64,000 bases of DNA, taken from the NCBI GenBank assembly GCA_030152305.1, contig JASKOM010000007.1, forward strand, positions 62,001 through 126,000, written 5' to 3'. This document shows positions 17,736 through 27,718 of this stretch, in pieces (positions within the stretch are counted from its first letter, which is position 1; every line of letters starts with the position of its first letter). The position numbers and the translations under genes are program-made. This DNA is from Campylobacterota bacterium. GTDB lineage: Bacteria > Campylobacterota > Campylobacteria > Campylobacterales > Thiovulaceae. Under the pieces are notes generated by a model that made no database searches, was not told the origin of the DNA, and saw only the letters and a program-made list of their open reading frames with translations.

Positions 17736-18341
17736 CTAATTTTTTAAAATTAATATTTCTTTTTCGAGTTCATCAATCGAATTTACATATATTTTTTTTA
17801 TTATTTTTCCAGATTTAAAAAGCCAAATTTCATGATTTAATTCAAAAGCCAAACGGATTGAATGAGTTGCGACAATTAATTTTGATCTTTTTTTGACCTC
17901 ATCGATAAAATTTTTAACTATAAATTCACCGTTAAAATCTAAACCGCTTGTTGGTTCATCAAGAATTAACCATTCAGGCGAACCAATATCAGCGAGAGCC
18001 AAACTTAATCGTTGTCGCATACCTTTGGAATATTCTTGCAAAATTCGATGAGGTGAAATTTCCAAACCCAATCGTTCTAAAATTTTTTGACTATCAAAAT
18101 TTGTAACTTTTCGCATATTTGCAACATATTTTATTAAATCATGAGCCGATAAATTATTATCAAAAATAGCAACTTCAGGAGCATAACCAAAAGATCCATT
18201 TTTTAAAACTGACATCGATTGAGAAAAATCTTTTAAAAAAGGGTGATGATCTTCGGAATTATAAAGCCCAACTAGATAATTTATAAAAGTGCTTTTTCCA
18301 GAGCCATTATTGCCCATGATCGAAATCGAATGATCGTTCAA
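17736..18341 (-). CDS. ABC transporter ATP-binding protein
   Basis: The 201-residue product has Walker [10 protein letters not shown] right at residues 9-17, the signature [12 protein letters not shown], Walker [14 protein letters not shown] and the switch His in VATHS, so ATPase function looks intact. The N-terminus is about 25 residues shorter than usual and lacks the A-loop strand. The start is TTG, with AAGGA about 9 nt upstream, and stops occur just above it, so this is the real start. No permease gene is adjacent. MRQRLSLA resembles CcmA/ABC-2 exporter ATPases. Confidence 0.8.
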   Translation of the reverse strand: MNDHSISIMGNNGSGKSTFINYLVGLYNSEDHHPFLKDFSQSMSVLKNGSFGYAPEVAIFDNNLSAHDLIKYVANMRKVTNFDSQKILERLGLEISPHRILQEYSKGMRQRLSLALADIGSPEWLILDEPTSGLDFNGEFIVKNFIDEVKKRSKLIVATHSIRLAFELNHEIWLFKSGKIIKKIYVNSIDELEKEILILKN

Positions 18342-18444
18342 AATAAAAGTCCTTTTTTTATTTATCTTAAAATTATAAAGAGTTTGTTTATTAATTAATA
18401 ATTATAAATATTTAATTTTGTAGATTTGATCGTGTCTCAAGAGG

Positions 18445-18466
18445 TTTTCCCCCCAAAAGGGGAAAA
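18445..18466. terminator. Hairpin downstream of carB
   Basis: TTTTCCCC (18445-18452) pairs with GGGGAAAA (18459-18466). It lies between carB and the ABC gene, both on the minus strand, and could end carB transcription, although no clean T-run follows. The same CCCC-TTTT/AAAA-GGGG look recurs inside the AntA gene at 14973-14994. Confidence 0.4.
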
Positions 18467-18499
18467 TATAATAAATCAAAAAATATTTTTTATTTAATG

Positions 18500-21400
18500 T
18501 TATTCAGCTAATAAATATGCTTGAATTGGATTGACATCGAATGTATGAAATTCTTCCATTTTTTTAAGAGCTTCAGTTGTTGCTTTTGTTGCGGCAATCG
18601 TTGTGAAATATGGAATTTTTTCTCGAAGAACTGTTTGTCGAATCATTTTTGCATCTGTTCGATTTCCTCGGTTATCACTTGTATTAATAACAAGAGCGAT
18701 TTCACCATTTTTTAATTTATCTGTTATATTTGGTCGCCCTTCGCTAATTTTTAACACAGCTTCGCTTTTGATTCCGTTTGCTTTGAAATATGAATGAGTT
18801 CCGCCTGTTGCAACGATTTTAAATCCAAGTGAAACAAAATCTCGAGCAATTTCAAGTGAATATTGTTTGTCAAGATCTGATAACGAAATAAATACTTTGC
18901 CATGTCGCGGAATTCTGTTATTAGATGCCAATTGCGATTTTGCAAAAGATATCGGGAATGAACTTGAAATACCCATAACTTCGCCAGTTGATTTCATTTC
19001 TGGTCCAAGAATTAAATCCGCTCCATCTAATTTATTAAATGGGAAAACGGCTTCTTTTACAGCAACATGTTTTTTTAATTTTGGTTTATATAAATCGCCG
19101 TCTTTATAAATTACATCGTATCGATCATAAAAGAAAAGTGCATCAGCTAATTTATCACCAAGCATAACTCGAGTTGCAACTTTTGCCATTGGAATTCCTG
19201 TTGTTTTTGAAACAAACGGAACAGTTCGAGATGCTCGAGGATTAACTTCGATGAGGTAAAGCTCATCTCGATAAATTGCATATTGAATATTCATAAGACC
19301 GATTACACCGATTCCGAGAGCGATTTTTTTAGTTGTGTCGTCAATTTCAGAGAGAAGTTCATCAGAAATCGAAACAGTTGGAAGCGAACAAGCAGAATCT
19401 CCTGAATGAATTCCAGCTTCTTCGATATGTTGCATAACACCGCCGATATAAACATTTTTGCCATCAGAAATTGCATCGACATCAAGTTCAATTGCTCGAT
19501 CCAAAAATTGGTCAATTAAAACAGGCGATTCATGACTAACAGAAACAGCTTCGATCATATATTTATCTAATTCAGCTTTGTTATAAACGATTCGCATTGC
19601 TCGACCGCCTAAAACATAACTTGGTCTAACAAGAACTGGATAACCAATATTTTCAGCGATTGCAAAAGCTTCTTCTTTTGTTGTTGCCGAACCATTAACT
19701 GGTTGTCTGAAACCATTTTCATCAACGAATTTTGAGAATTTTTTACGATTTTCAGCAACATCAATCGAATGAGCCGAAGTTCCAATAATTTTCGCAGAAT
19801 ATTCTGTTAATAAATTTGCTAATTTAAGCGGAGTTTGACCACCAAAATGAACAATAATGCCATCTGGTTTTTCTCGATCGATAACAGATGTAACATGTTC
19901 GAAATCAATTGGTTCAAAATATAATTTATCGCTTGTATCATAATCTGTCGAAACAGTTTCAGGATTACAGTTATACATGATACTTTCGACTCCCATATCT
20001 TTTAGAGCAAACGAAGCATGAACACAGCAATAATCAAATTCGATACCTTGACCAATTCGGTTTGGACCACCGCCAATAATCATTACTCGTTTTCGATCTC
20101 GAATTTCATCTTCTAAATTATCTCGTTCTTCAAGTGGATTTTTCTCAAAAGTCGAATATAAATATGGAGTTGTCGAATCGAATTCAGCTGAGCATGTATC
20201 AACTTGATTATATTGATGAGCGACACCAAATCTTTTTCGAGAAACACGAACTTGAGTTTCTGAATATGTCGATAAAATCGATATTCTTTTATCTGAAAAG
20301 CCCATGCTTTTTGCTTCTCGAAGTTTTGTCGGATTTTCTAAAATCGATAAATCGATATTATTTTCGAAATCGATTATTTCTTTAATTTGATATAAAAACC
20401 AAGGATCAATTTTTGATAAATTAAATACCTCATCGATTGTCATTCCTCGTCTAAAAGCTTCACCGACATATAAAACACGATCGTGATTTGCTCGTCTTAA
20501 TTCGTGTCGAATAAATTCATCTTCGGCATCGATTTCGTTAAAACCGTTTAAACCAGTTTCAAGAGATTGAAGAGCTTTTTGAAGAGATTCTTTAAATGTT
20601 CGACCAATTGCCATAACTTCACCGACTGATCTCATTGAAGTTCCGAGTGTGCTATTTGCCTCTGGAAATTTCTCAAAAGCAAATCGTGGAATTTTTGTAA
20701 CGACATAATCGATAACAGGTTCAAAACTTGCAGGAGTTCCTGTAATATCATTTTTGATTTCATCAAGAGTAAAACCTACAGCTAATAATGTCGCAACTTT
20801 TGCAATTGGATAACCTGTTGCTTTACTTGCAAGAGCAGAACTTCGAGAAACTCGAGGATTCATTTCGATAACAGTCATTCGACCAGTATCTGGATGAATT
20901 GCAAATTGAACATTGCTACCGCCTGTATCAACACCGATTTCTCGAAGAATTGCAAACGAAGCATCTCGCATTTTTTGATATTCTTTATCTGTCAAAGTCA
21001 AAGCAGGAGCAACAGTTATACTATCACCAGTATGAACACCAACAGGATCGAAATTTTCAATCGAACAGACAATAATACAATTATCATCGCGATCTCGAAT
21101 AACTTCCATTTCATATTCTTTCCAACCTAAAAGCGATTCTTCGATTAATATTTCTTTAATTGGCGAAGCATCGATACCTTTTTGGGCAAGATCTTTTAAT
21201 TCTTCGATGTTATAAGCAACACCAGATCCGCCACCCGCAAGAGTAAAAGATGCTCGAATAATCATCGGAAAAGAAATATAATTTGCAACATCCATAGCTT
21301 CTTCAACTGTATAAGCATATTTACTAACTGGAAGATCCATGCCGATTTTTTGCATAACTTCTTTAAAAACTTTTCGGTCTTCACCTTTTTTTATTGCTTC

Positions 21401-21754
21401 AGGTTTTGCACCTAAAAATTCGACATTATTTAACATGCCTTTATTAAACATGCTCATTGCAACATTAAGAGCAGTTTGTCCGCCCATTGTTGGCAAAATA
21501 GCATCTATTTTTTCTTTTTCTATAATTTGAGCAATAATTTTTTCTTCAATTGGTTCTATATAAGTGCTATCAGCAAATTCTGGATCAGTCATAATCGTTG
21601 CAGGATTCGAGTTAATAAGTGTAACTCTGTAACCGAGACTTTTTAAAGTCTTAACAGCTTGAGTTCCAGAATAGTCAAATTCTGAAGCTTGTCCGATAAC
21701 GATAGGTCCAGAGCCTATTAGCAAAATATTTTTAATATCTTTTCTTTGTGCCAT
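18500..21754 (-). CDS. carB: Carbamoyl-phosphate synthase large subunit
   Basis: CarB makes carbamoyl phosphate for pyrimidines and arginine from ammonia, bicarbonate and two ATP. The 1084 residues show the duplicated layout. An N-terminal ATP-grasp half begins at [21 protein letters not shown], and a second half at [23 protein letters not shown]-terminal MGS-like regulatory domain ([12 protein letters not shown] onward) follows. argF at 57014 would use its product. It carries three copies of the over-represented motif in or near it (19249, 20427, and 18046 in the next gene). Confidence 0.97.
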   Translation of the reverse strand: MAQRKDIKNILLIGSGPIVIGQASEFDYSGTQAVKTLKSLGYRVTLINSNPATIMTDPEFADSTYIEPIEEKIIAQIIEKEKIDAILPTMGGQTALNVAMSMFNKGMLNNVEFLGAKPEAIKKGEDRKVFKEVMQKIGMDLPVSKYAYTVEEAMDVANYISFPMIIRASFTLAGGGSGVAYNIEELKDLAQKGIDASPIKEILIEESLLGWKEYEMEVIRDRDDNCIIVCSIENFDPVGVHTGDSITVAPALTLTDKEYQKMRDASFAILREIGVDTGGSNVQFAIHPDTGRMTVIEMNPRVSRSSALASKATGYPIAKVATLLAVGFTLDEIKNDITGTPASFEPVIDYVVTKIPRFAFEKFPEANSTLGTSMRSVGEVMAIGRTFKESLQKALQSLETGLNGFNEIDAEDEFIRHELRRANHDRVLYVGEAFRRGMTIDEVFNLSKIDPWFLYQIKEIIDFENNIDLSILENPTKLREAKSMGFSDKRISILSTYSETQVRVSRKRFGVAHQYNQVDTCSAEFDSTTPYLYSTFEKNPLEERDNLEDEIRDRKRVMIIGGGPNRIGQGIEFDYCCVHASFALKDMGVESIMYNCNPETVSTDYDTSDKLYFEPIDFEHVTSVIDREKPDGIIVHFGGQTPLKLANLLTEYSAKIIGTSAHSIDVAENRKKFSKFVDENGFRQPVNGSATTKEEAFAIAENIGYPVLVRPSYVLGGRAMRIVYNKAELDKYMIEAVSVSHESPVLIDQFLDRAIELDVDAISDGKNVYIGGVMQHIEEAGIHSGDSACSLPTVSISDELLSEIDDTTKKIALGIGVIGLMNIQYAIYRDELYLIEVNPRASRTVPFVSKTTGIPMAKVATRVMLGDKLADALFFYDRYDVIYKDGDLYKPKLKKHVAVKEAVFPFNKLDGADLILGPEMKSTGEVMGISSSFPISFAKSQLASNNRIPRHGKVFISLSDLDKQYSLEIARDFVSLGFKIVATGGTHSYFKANGIKSEAVLKISEGRPNITDKLKNGEIALVINTSDNRGNRTDAKMIRQTVLREKIPYFTTIAATKATTEALKKMEEFHTFDVNPIQAYLLAE

Positions 21755-21974
21755 AGTTACTCTTTTTATTTAAAATTTATAAAATTGTAGCTGAAAAGTT
21801 TGATCTGAAAATAATAATATCTCTATGTTAGATTATAAAAAAATAGACAAAAAAACAAAAAGACACTAGAACTTTATATTTAACGACACGAATAATTAAA
21901 TTTTAATTTTTTATATATTTATAAATATTTTGCATAAGTATAATTACTAAAAAACAATAGGCTTTAAATAAAAA

Positions 21975-22049
21975 ATGTTAAATAAACAATCATCAATTAA
22001 ACAAAATATAGCTGAAATATATAAAAGCTGGTTAATAAAACATGAATAA
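21975..22049 (+). CDS. Possible 24-residue leader or remnant peptide
   Basis: A 24-codon frame (starting MLNKQSSIKQN) ends by overlapping the ATG of the next gene (22042) by 8 nt, which is the geometry of translational coupling. It lacks a good ribosome site and shows no known similarity. It may be a leader peptide, a gene remnant or chance. Confidence 0.25.
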   Translation: MLNKQSSIKQNIAEIYKSWLIKHE

Positions 22050-23274
22050 AATTAATTTGTGGCGGTGGGACTATTTTTCTGATCAGCCATATCAAATTTC
22101 CAAAAAATATAAAAAACAATTACGGGCTGGTCGCAAATTTGAAATCTTTTCGTCGCACCTCATCGGCATGTTTAAATTAATAAAAAATTTGATATTTAAA
22201 AAAGAGCAAAATGATAATTTGATTGATTTAAATGATTTTTTAGCTATTGTTGTTTCGCTTGAACGAGGTGAAAATAAACAGCTTGAAATTTTGAAAAATT
22301 TAAATATAAAAAATATCTCGTTGCGATTTCATCTTGATAATTTCGATGAGGTTGATAAATATATAAATTTTGCCCGTGAAATTTTAAAAATTAATAATAA
22401 TCATGAAATAGTTTTAACGATATTGCAAAATCGCGAAGATATCGAGAATTTAAATAAATTTGAAAATGAAATTAAAATAATTTTTGATAAATTTAGCGAA
22501 ATTGGAGTTAATAAATTTCAAATTGGAAATGTTCCAAATCGTATAAAATGGGGTTTTGTTTCGCCAAATGAATATTTAAATTTTTATAATATTGCTTTCA
22601 ATGTTCGAAATGAATTTTTTAAAAATATCGAATTAATCGGAAGTTCAGTTATCGATTTTGAAATTCACTGGTGGGCTTCGACATTTTTGGCAAAAGAAAA
22701 ATATGATTTTATATCATCGCTTTTATATGTTGATCGTCGAGGTTATCCAGAAAATAAACAGGGCTATTTTTTTAATCTTGATAAAAAAATTTGGCTTTTG
22801 CATAAAATTTTTTCACCTAAAAAAATATTTATCACAGAAACGAATTATCCAATTAGAGATACTTTTCCATATACTCCTACAAGTCAAACAGAAACTATTT
22901 TATTGAAAGATTATTCGGCACATATGATTAGATATTTGGCAATTGCGATTTCGACGAAGAAAATTCATCGTGTTTATTGGCATCAATTAATTGCAAACGG
23001 TTACGGTTTGACGGGCGAACAGGAAAATTATCCGCAATTGACAGCTTTTAGAATTTTTGCAAATTTAATAAAAAATGAAAAATATATTTCGCGAGATTTT
23101 TCGACGAATTTACATCGAGTTGAATTTGAAAAATTTATAATTTATTGGAATATATCAAACGAAATTGAGAAAATATATTTTGAAGAAAATAGACGAATCA
23201 TGAAATTAGATGGAACTGAAAATATATTAAAACATTTAGAAATAAATCACGAACCAGTTTATATATTTAAATAG
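22042..23274 (+). CDS. Putative TIM-barrel glycosidase-like protein
   Basis: The 410-residue protein alternates beta-strand and helix segments as in a TIM barrel and has several residues reminiscent of clan A glycoside hydrolases. Examples are FQIGNVPNRIKWG in the middle, a FITETNYP strand-end glutamate near residue 275, and YWHQLIANGYGL near 312. It has no signal peptide, so it is probably cytoplasmic. The start is ATG at 22042. I cannot name a family with certainty, and the carbohydrate role is inference. It carries two motif copies (22157, 22344). Confidence 0.55.
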   Translation: MNKINLWRWDYFSDQPYQISKKYKKQLRAGRKFEIFSSHLIGMFKLIKNLIFKKEQNDNLIDLNDFLAIVVSLERGENKQLEILKNLNIKNISLRFHLDNFDEVDKYINFAREILKINNNHEIVLTILQNREDIENLNKFENEIKIIFDKFSEIGVNKFQIGNVPNRIKWGFVSPNEYLNFYNIAFNVRNEFFKNIELIGSSVIDFEIHWWASTFLAKEKYDFISSLLYVDRRGYPENKQGYFFNLDKKIWLLHKIFSPKKIFITETNYPIRDTFPYTPTSQTETILLKDYSAHMIRYLAIAISTKKIHRVYWHQLIANGYGLTGEQENYPQLTAFRIFANLIKNEKYISRDFSTNLHRVEFEKFIIYWNISNEIEKIYFEENRRIMKLDGTENILKHLEINHEPVYIFK

Positions 23275-23287
23275 AATTTTGCTTTTT

Positions 23288-23362
23288 TGTCATCCTGAAC
23301 TTGTTTCGAGATCTAATTAATTTATGGTTTTTTGACCATGAAATTAATTCAGGGAGACAGTT
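23288..23362. repeat. Hairpin repeat overlapping the end of a small gene
   Basis: GTCATCCTGAACTTG starts the element. AATTAATTTATGGT and ACCATGAAATTAATT form a long inner inverted repeat around 23317-23348, and CAGGGAGACAG closes it. The 3' end of the small gene at 23344 lies in this repeat, suggesting the insertion truncated that gene. Confidence 0.6.
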
Positions 23363-23532
23363 TTTTGTGTAATCCCGAATTTGATATCTGGATAACTCGC
23401 AAAAGTTCGATTTAAATCAATTTCATGCGAACTTCCAAATAAATTCCAGCCTTTCTCAACTGTAAGTGATCCAGCATTCGCTGATAAAACAGTTCCCAAA
23501 ATTGGAACTAAGATTTTCTTCATTTTATTCAA
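23344..23532 (-). pseudogene. Truncated surface protein gene (signal peptide plus GWNLFG motif)
   Basis: The 62-codon frame has a ribosome site (GGAG) and a good signal peptide (MNKMKKILVPILGTVLSANA). It then has VEKGWNLFGSS, related to YSGWNLLSIP in the large surface protein at 36906. The last residues are encoded by the hairpin repeat, so the remaining gene was probably lost when the repeat inserted. A genuine short secreted protein is the alternative. Confidence 0.55.
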
Positions 23533-23610
23533 AACTCCTTTTTTAAATTAATTACCAATTTATAACGAAAGCATTCAAAACCGTCATTCTATACTTTTCA
23601 TCATCTCGAA

Positions 23611-24346
23611 TTAGTTCAGATCTCGGACACATAAAACGAGATCACTACTAGCCTGACTATTCCAAAGAACATCTCCACTGACGAAATAAACGATCCAAAA
23701 ATATGAACTAGTATATTTACTTATACTCCAATACCATTCGTTTCTGATATTATTAAATTTTGATTTATTGCGGTAAGCTATTTTTAGTTCATCTTTATTT
23801 GGCAATCTCCAATTTGAAAAACCAAGAAGACGAAGTTTTTTGCAATAATCACAAGCTGATTGCCAGTTCATACGAGCAGGTAATTCTGAATCCTGAAACA
23901 TTAATTTACCAATCGTTACAGTGTTTTTTGAAGCTATTTCTAATTGTTGTTGTTGTTTTTGTTTGTCAGTTTCAGCTAAATTTAGCTGTTGTTTTATTTC
24001 AAGAAATTTTGAATGTTCATGATTTCCAGCTAAAGACTGATGAATTTTATAGTGGCAATCGATACATAAAACTTTTAAATTTAAAGAACTGCTATCTCGT
24101 TTATCTCCGCCAATATGATGTGTATGAATATATCTTCTGTTTTCGTTGTTATTTGCTTGTCCAACCGCAAATTTCACACCGCCAATTTCTGGCATCTTTA
24201 ATCATGTTTGAGATGTTATTCCAATCTTTTACATAATCGTTAGATTCGTTTGCCCAGTTATGAGAGCTATTATTTATATATTTACTCTCTAAACTAGTAA
24301 TATCGTTATCCGAAAAGTTATTAACAACTTCCGCAAATCTTAACAT
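23611..24346 (-). pseudogene. HNH nuclease-DUF1566 (Lcl) fusion, frameshifted
   Basis: Two overlapping frames together make one protein. The first (24346 to 24149) ends with WRCEICGWTSK, the first CxxC of an HNH zinc site. The second contains YIHTHHIGGDKR and LKVLCIDCHYKIHQ, the HNH core and second CxxC, then a coiled linker and a C-terminal DUF1566/Lcl domain (GFSNWRLPNKDELK, ending LCVRDLN). The frame changes around 24150-24175 in the run AGCAAATAACAACGAAAAC. A single indel best explains this. A start at 24195 would make a protein lacking one zinc-binding pair. Confidence 0.75.
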
Positions 24347-24477
24347 TGCTCCTCCAAAATTTTTTTAATGCTAACTAAAATTTTAACATAACAAATATAT
24401 TTGTCTAATTCATCAATTTGGTTAATATATGCTTTATAATAAAATATAATTATTCCTGTCAGAAGACAACCCCAAAC

Positions 24478-24520
24478 CGTCATCCCGAAACGAAGCTTCT
24501 ACAACTTATTTCGGGATCTC
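24478..24520. repeat. Hairpin intergenic repeat
   Basis: CCGTCATCCCGAAA and TTTCGGGATCTC form the arms, with 'cgaagcttctacaactta' between. It is the same family as 33446-33512 and 1325-1367. Confidence 0.6.
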
Positions 24521-24556
24521 AATTTTACTTTTTTCGGAATGGTTGCTCCCTACGAA

Positions 24557-25291
24557 TTACAAAACAGTTTTTATCTTCCACTTGATTTGACTAAACTGAC
24601 CGTTTATCTCAATTCCAAATTCTTCGCCCGATGAGGTCATTTTCCAAATTCCATTTTCTCGAAGTTGAAAACCTTTATGTTCAATCATCAAATTAATCTC
24701 AACCGCTGATTTACTAATCATTCGTCCTAATTCTGTTGGAAGAAAGAATTGTGAATCGAGATCGATCTCAAAATGTTCAAGCGGTGAAAAGTTACGATTT
24801 CGCTGAACATATTTATCAAGTCGAAAAAGAGTGGTTGGCTTTTTTGATTCAAGGTTTTCGATTAAATTCGCTGTTGCCATAAAATAATTGTCAAGTTCGA
24901 TAATCTGTTCAGTTGAATTTCCAATTTCTGGAAGTTGTAGATTTTGCGAATTTTGAGTTTGTAAAAGCTCTCGCATTCGAAAGAATTCTTTAACAAGAAG
25001 CTTTTTAAAGTTTTTCACGATTGGATTATTTCGCAAATAGCTCATTAATAAAGTTGCCTGTTGCTCGTTTAAAAAGTAAGTTTTCTCTTCATTAACCCGA
25101 TTTTTCGAGTTTTTTATAGGAACGATTTCAAATCGCACCATTCCAAAATCTTCAAAATCTGCAATATTTCTCGTAATAGAATCCAAAATTGATTTTGCTT
25201 GATTTTCCGTTTGTTCGGCGATAACTCGATGAGAAATTCGCGGTTCATTTTCGATGAGTTCGACGATATTTTTGTTATAATTTTCGGACAT
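24557..25291 (-). CDS. Rha-type phage regulator with shared C-terminal domain, module 5
   Basis: The 244-residue protein has an N-terminal Rha domain (NEPRISHRVIAEQTENQAKS near 12-31, TYFLNEQQATLLMSYLRNN near 71-89, then VKEFFRMRELL). This fold is found in phage Rha/antirepressor proteins. From about residue 120 (LPEIGNSTEQIIELDNYF) it carries the shared C-terminal domain ending in ...SQIKWKIKTVL. A dyad CTAGAG/CTCTAG (25315-25320, 25343-25348) lies upstream and may be its operator. Its partner HTH gene is at 25374-25595. Confidence 0.8.
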   Translation of the reverse strand: MSENYNKNIVELIENEPRISHRVIAEQTENQAKSILDSITRNIADFEDFGMVRFEIVPIKNSKNRVNEEKTYFLNEQQATLLMSYLRNNPIVKNFKKLLVKEFFRMRELLQTQNSQNLQLPEIGNSTEQIIELDNYFMATANLIENLESKKPTTLFRLDKYVQRNRNFSPLEHFEIDLDSQFFLPTELGRMISKSAVEINLMIEHKGFQLRENGIWKMTSSGEEFGIEINGQFSQIKWKIKTVL

Positions 25292-25373
25292 TTTATTCCT
25301 TGATTAAAATGATTCTAGAGTTGGTCTGTTTGGAAGCTACCTCTCTAGTTCCTGTAATTATAATTTATTATAA

Positions 25374-25595
25374 TCAATAAGCCAATTCATTTTTATTTAA
25401 AATTCTTAATATTTTTTCGTGAGTTAATAATAATTCTATATGTTGAATTGCACTTTTTGGTAGCAAATTACTTTTAATCCACCTTGATAAAGTTTCTTGA
25501 GCATAGCCAGTTCGTTCTGCCAATTCCTTTTGAGAGATGCCCAATTCTCGGCAAGTTTTTTTAACGAGATTTTCTTCTTTTTCGACTTCGCTCAC
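25374..25595 (-). CDS. Xre-type helix-turn-helix regulator, module 5
   Basis: The 73-residue product reads VSEVEKEENLVKKTCRELGI, followed by the usual Xre HTH and a divergent recognition helix (TGYAQETLSRWIK). I chose the GTG at 25595 because AAGGA lies about 9 nt before it; an upstream ATG at 25658 lies inside the leader box and has no ribosome site. It pairs with the Rha protein downstream. Confidence 0.75.
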   Translation of the reverse strand: MSEVEKEENLVKKTCRELGISQKELAERTGYAQETLSRWIKSNLLPKSAIQHIELLLTHEKILRILNKNELAY

Positions 25596-25650
25596 GAATA
25601 AATCCTTTTTGATTAATTTTGATATTTTCGTAATTTTAATATTATTAGCT
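25596..25650 (-). promoter_or_regulatory. Module leader box, module 5
   Basis: On the minus strand the sequence contains AATATTAAAATTACGAAAA followed by an AAGGATTTATTC ribosome region before GTG. It matches the boxes at 5101, 7581 and 27738. Confidence 0.55.
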
Positions 25651-25661
25651 TTTTTCACGAA

Positions 25662-26345
25662 TCACAAAATAGCTTTCATCTTCCATTTAATTTGACTAAA
25701 CTTACCGTTTATCTCAATTCCAAATTCTTCACCCGATGAGGTCATTTTCCAAATTCCATTTTCTCGAATTTAATAACCTTTGTGTTCAATCATCAAATTA
25801 ACTTCAACCGCTGATTTATTGATCATTTTTCCTAATTCAGTCGGCAAAAAGAATTGTGAATCGATATCGATCTCAAAAGTTTTTAAAGGCGAAGCTCCAA
25901 ATTGCTGAAGCATGATTTTGTCAAAACGAAAAAGAGTTGTCGGTTTTCGTATTTCTAAATTTTCAATAAAACCTAAAAGCTTGTTTGAATAAATTTCAAA
26001 ATCGTTAAGTTCGTTTGTGAGTGCATGAAAATCATGTTTTTGCAAATTTTGAGTTTGTGGCTGTTGAATTGAGTAATTTCCAGTTTTGCGAATTGACGGA
26101 AGAACTTCGCTTGTAATCCATCGTTTGAATTGTTTGGCTTCTGGTTTTTTGCTTCCAAGAATCGCCGAATACAAACCTGATTCGTTGATAATAGAAATAT
26201 CGTTATTACCGTATTTTGTCAAACCCGTAATTTCTGCGGTTTTGATTTTTTTAATGTCTTCATCGTCAATATGACTTCGTGTCATCGAATAAGTGTCGCT
26301 GTAATCTAAGACATCAGCTATATCTTTTGCGATAAACCAAATTGT
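25662..26345 (-). pseudogene. BRO-N/shared C-terminal gene, damaged at both ends, module 4
   Basis: The frame from ATG 26285 encodes the second half of a Bro-N domain (FKRWITSEVLPSIRKTGNYS) and the shared C-terminal domain. It stops at 25770-25772 where paralogues have CAA (Gln): HKGY-stop-IRENGIWKMTSSG, a C-to-T nonsense change. The rest of the domain is still readable to a TGA at 25662. Upstream, the frame continues through GETIWFIAKDIADVLDY up to about 26345, but with no start; the HTH gene runs through the same bases in another frame. A deletion fused the two genes. Confidence 0.8.
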
Positions 26346-26550
26346 TTCGCCATAATTGATTATATTTTAATTCTGTTTGTATAAGCTCTAATAATCTAAA
26401 ACCCCATTTTGGAATCTGTTTTTTTTCATTTTTCCATGTCGAAACTGCATTATTGCTAACTCCAATCATTTCCGCCAATTCCTTTTGGGTAATTCCCAAT
26501 TCACGACAGGTTTCTTTAACGAGATTTTCTTCTTTTTCGACTTCGCTCAA
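26314..26550 (-). CDS. Xre-type helix-turn-helix regulator, module 4 (3' end altered)
   Basis: The 78-residue protein begins MSEVEKEENLVKETCRELGI from a TTG start preceded by AAAGGGA. It has the conserved HTH with its own recognition helix (IGVSNNAVSTWKNEK). Its last 15 or so residues are encoded by what was the Bro-N region of the next gene in a different frame, so its native C-terminus is probably lost. The DNA-binding part is intact. Confidence 0.7.
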   Translation of the reverse strand: MSEVEKEENLVKETCRELGITQKELAEMIGVSNNAVSTWKNEKKQIPKWGFRLLELIQTELKYNQLWRNNLVYRKRYS

Positions 26551-26602
26551 GTTCAGTCCCTTTTTGAATTAATTTGATTTTTCGTAATTTTACTATTATT
26601 AG
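26551..26602 (-). promoter_or_regulatory. Module leader box, module 4
   Basis: The minus strand reads AATAGTAAAATTACGAAAA, one change from the core in the other modules, followed by the AAAGGGACTGAAC ribosome region before TTG. Confidence 0.5.
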
Positions 26603-26615
26603 CTTTTTTCACGAA

Positions 26616-27371
26616 TCACAAAATAGCTTTCATCTTCCACTTTAATTGACTAAACTTACCAACGATCACAATTCCAAATTCTTCACCCGATGAGGTCATT
26701 TTCCAAATGCCATTTTCTCGAATTTGATAACCTTTGTTTGCTATCATCAAATTAATCTCGACTGGTGATTTATTGATCATTCGTCCTAATTCTGTTGGAA
26801 GAAAGAATTGTGAATCAAGCTCTATTTCAAAATATTCAAGAACTGAAAAGTTATGAAATTTTTTGTAAAATTTATCAAGTCGGTAAAGAGTTGTCGGCTT
26901 TTTTGATTCAAGGTTTTCGATTAAATTCGCTGTTGCCATAAAATAGTTATCGAGTTCGATTATCTGTTCTGTTGAATTTCCAATTTCTGGAAGTTGAGAG
27001 TTTTGAGTTTGAACAGGTTGCGATTTCTGATTTTGCAAAAGCTCTCGCATTCGAAAGAATTCAGCAACTAAACGGACTTTAAAATCTACAACGATGTCGT
27101 TATTTCTCATCATTGATATTAGTAAAGTAGCTTGTTGTTCGTTGAGATAGAAAGTTTTTGTTGGCTTAGAATCTGGATTTTCTTTAAGTTTTATTTCAGA
27201 AACTGATGCGATTTGAAATCGCACGACTCCAAAAATCTCGAATTTATCGATATTTGAAGTAATTAATTTAGAAACACTTCGTTCTAAGTTGTGTGTTTGT
27301 TCAGCGATAACTCGATGAGAAATTCGCGGTTCATTTTCGATGAGTTCGACTAAGTTTGTTATAATTTCCAA
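26616..27371 (-). CDS. Rha-type phage regulator with shared C-terminal domain, module 3
   Basis: The 251-residue protein is a paralogue of that at 24557. The Rha domain (NEPRISHRVIAEQTHNLERS, then FYLNEQQATLLISMMRNND and VAEFFRMRELL) is followed by a Gln-rich linker and the shared C-terminal domain (LPEIGNSTEQIIEL to KWKMKAIL). The ATG is preceded by AAGG within a palindromic region. A perfect 10-base dyad lies 23-62 nt upstream. Its partner is the HTH gene at 27500. Confidence 0.8.
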   Translation of the reverse strand: MEIITNLVELIENEPRISHRVIAEQTHNLERSVSKLITSNIDKFEIFGVVRFQIASVSEIKLKENPDSKPTKTFYLNEQQATLLISMMRNNDIVVDFKVRLVAEFFRMRELLQNQKSQPVQTQNSQLPEIGNSTEQIIELDNYFMATANLIENLESKKPTTLYRLDKFYKKFHNFSVLEYFEIELDSQFFLPTELGRMINKSPVEINLMIANKGYQIRENGIWKMTSSGEEFGIVIVGKFSQLKWKMKAIL

Positions 27372-27393
27372 GGTAAAACCTTTTTGTTTTATT

Positions 27394-27433
27394 AAGGTGA
27401 ATGCTAACAGTTCAAAAATAAGTCATTCACCTT
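27394..27433 (-). promoter_or_regulatory. Perfect 10-bp dyad upstream of the module 3 Rha gene
   Basis: AAGGTGAATG (27394-27403) is the exact reverse complement of CATTCACCTT (27424-27433), with 20 bases between. The arms are about three helical turns apart centre to centre, as in a two-site operator. It lies just upstream of the Rha start at 27371, so repression by the neighbouring HTH protein is plausible. Confidence 0.6.
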
Positions 27434-27499
27434 TGATAAAATTTTAACATATATTACTTCATAAGTTTTGATTTTTTATTTAAATATTACACTTTTATT

Positions 27500-27718
27500 T
27501 TATAATTTGTATTTTACAAGTGTGCGAGTTAGTTCTAAATGTTCTTTTTGCAATAATAATAAATCAAACATTTTAGAAGCCCAAAGCGGAATTTCTTGTC
27601 GCTCATGCTTCCAATTTGAAATACTGTTTTGAGAAATTCCCATCATATCAGCCAGAGTTTTTTGATTGACTCCCAACTTTTGACAAATATCATCGATGAC
27701 TTCTTTTTGCGATGCCAA
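27500..27718 (-). CDS. Xre-type helix-turn-helix regulator, module 3
   Basis: The 72-residue protein is more diverged than the other HTH proteins (ICQKLGVNQKTLADMMGISQ, then NSISNWKHERQEI) but has the same architecture and position. The start is TTG with GGAGAG about 9 nt upstream. The Rha gene follows after about 130 nt containing a separate dyad. Confidence 0.75.
   Translation of the reverse strand: MASQKEVIDDICQKLGVNQKTLADMMGISQNSISNWKHERQEIPLWASKMFDLLLLQKEHLELTRTLVKYKL

Noticed and set aside
24149-24195. Programmed frameshift in the HNH-DUF1566 gene.
   Set aside because: No classical slippery heptamer or following pseudoknot was seen; ordinary mutation is simpler, given the other broken DUF1566 gene.
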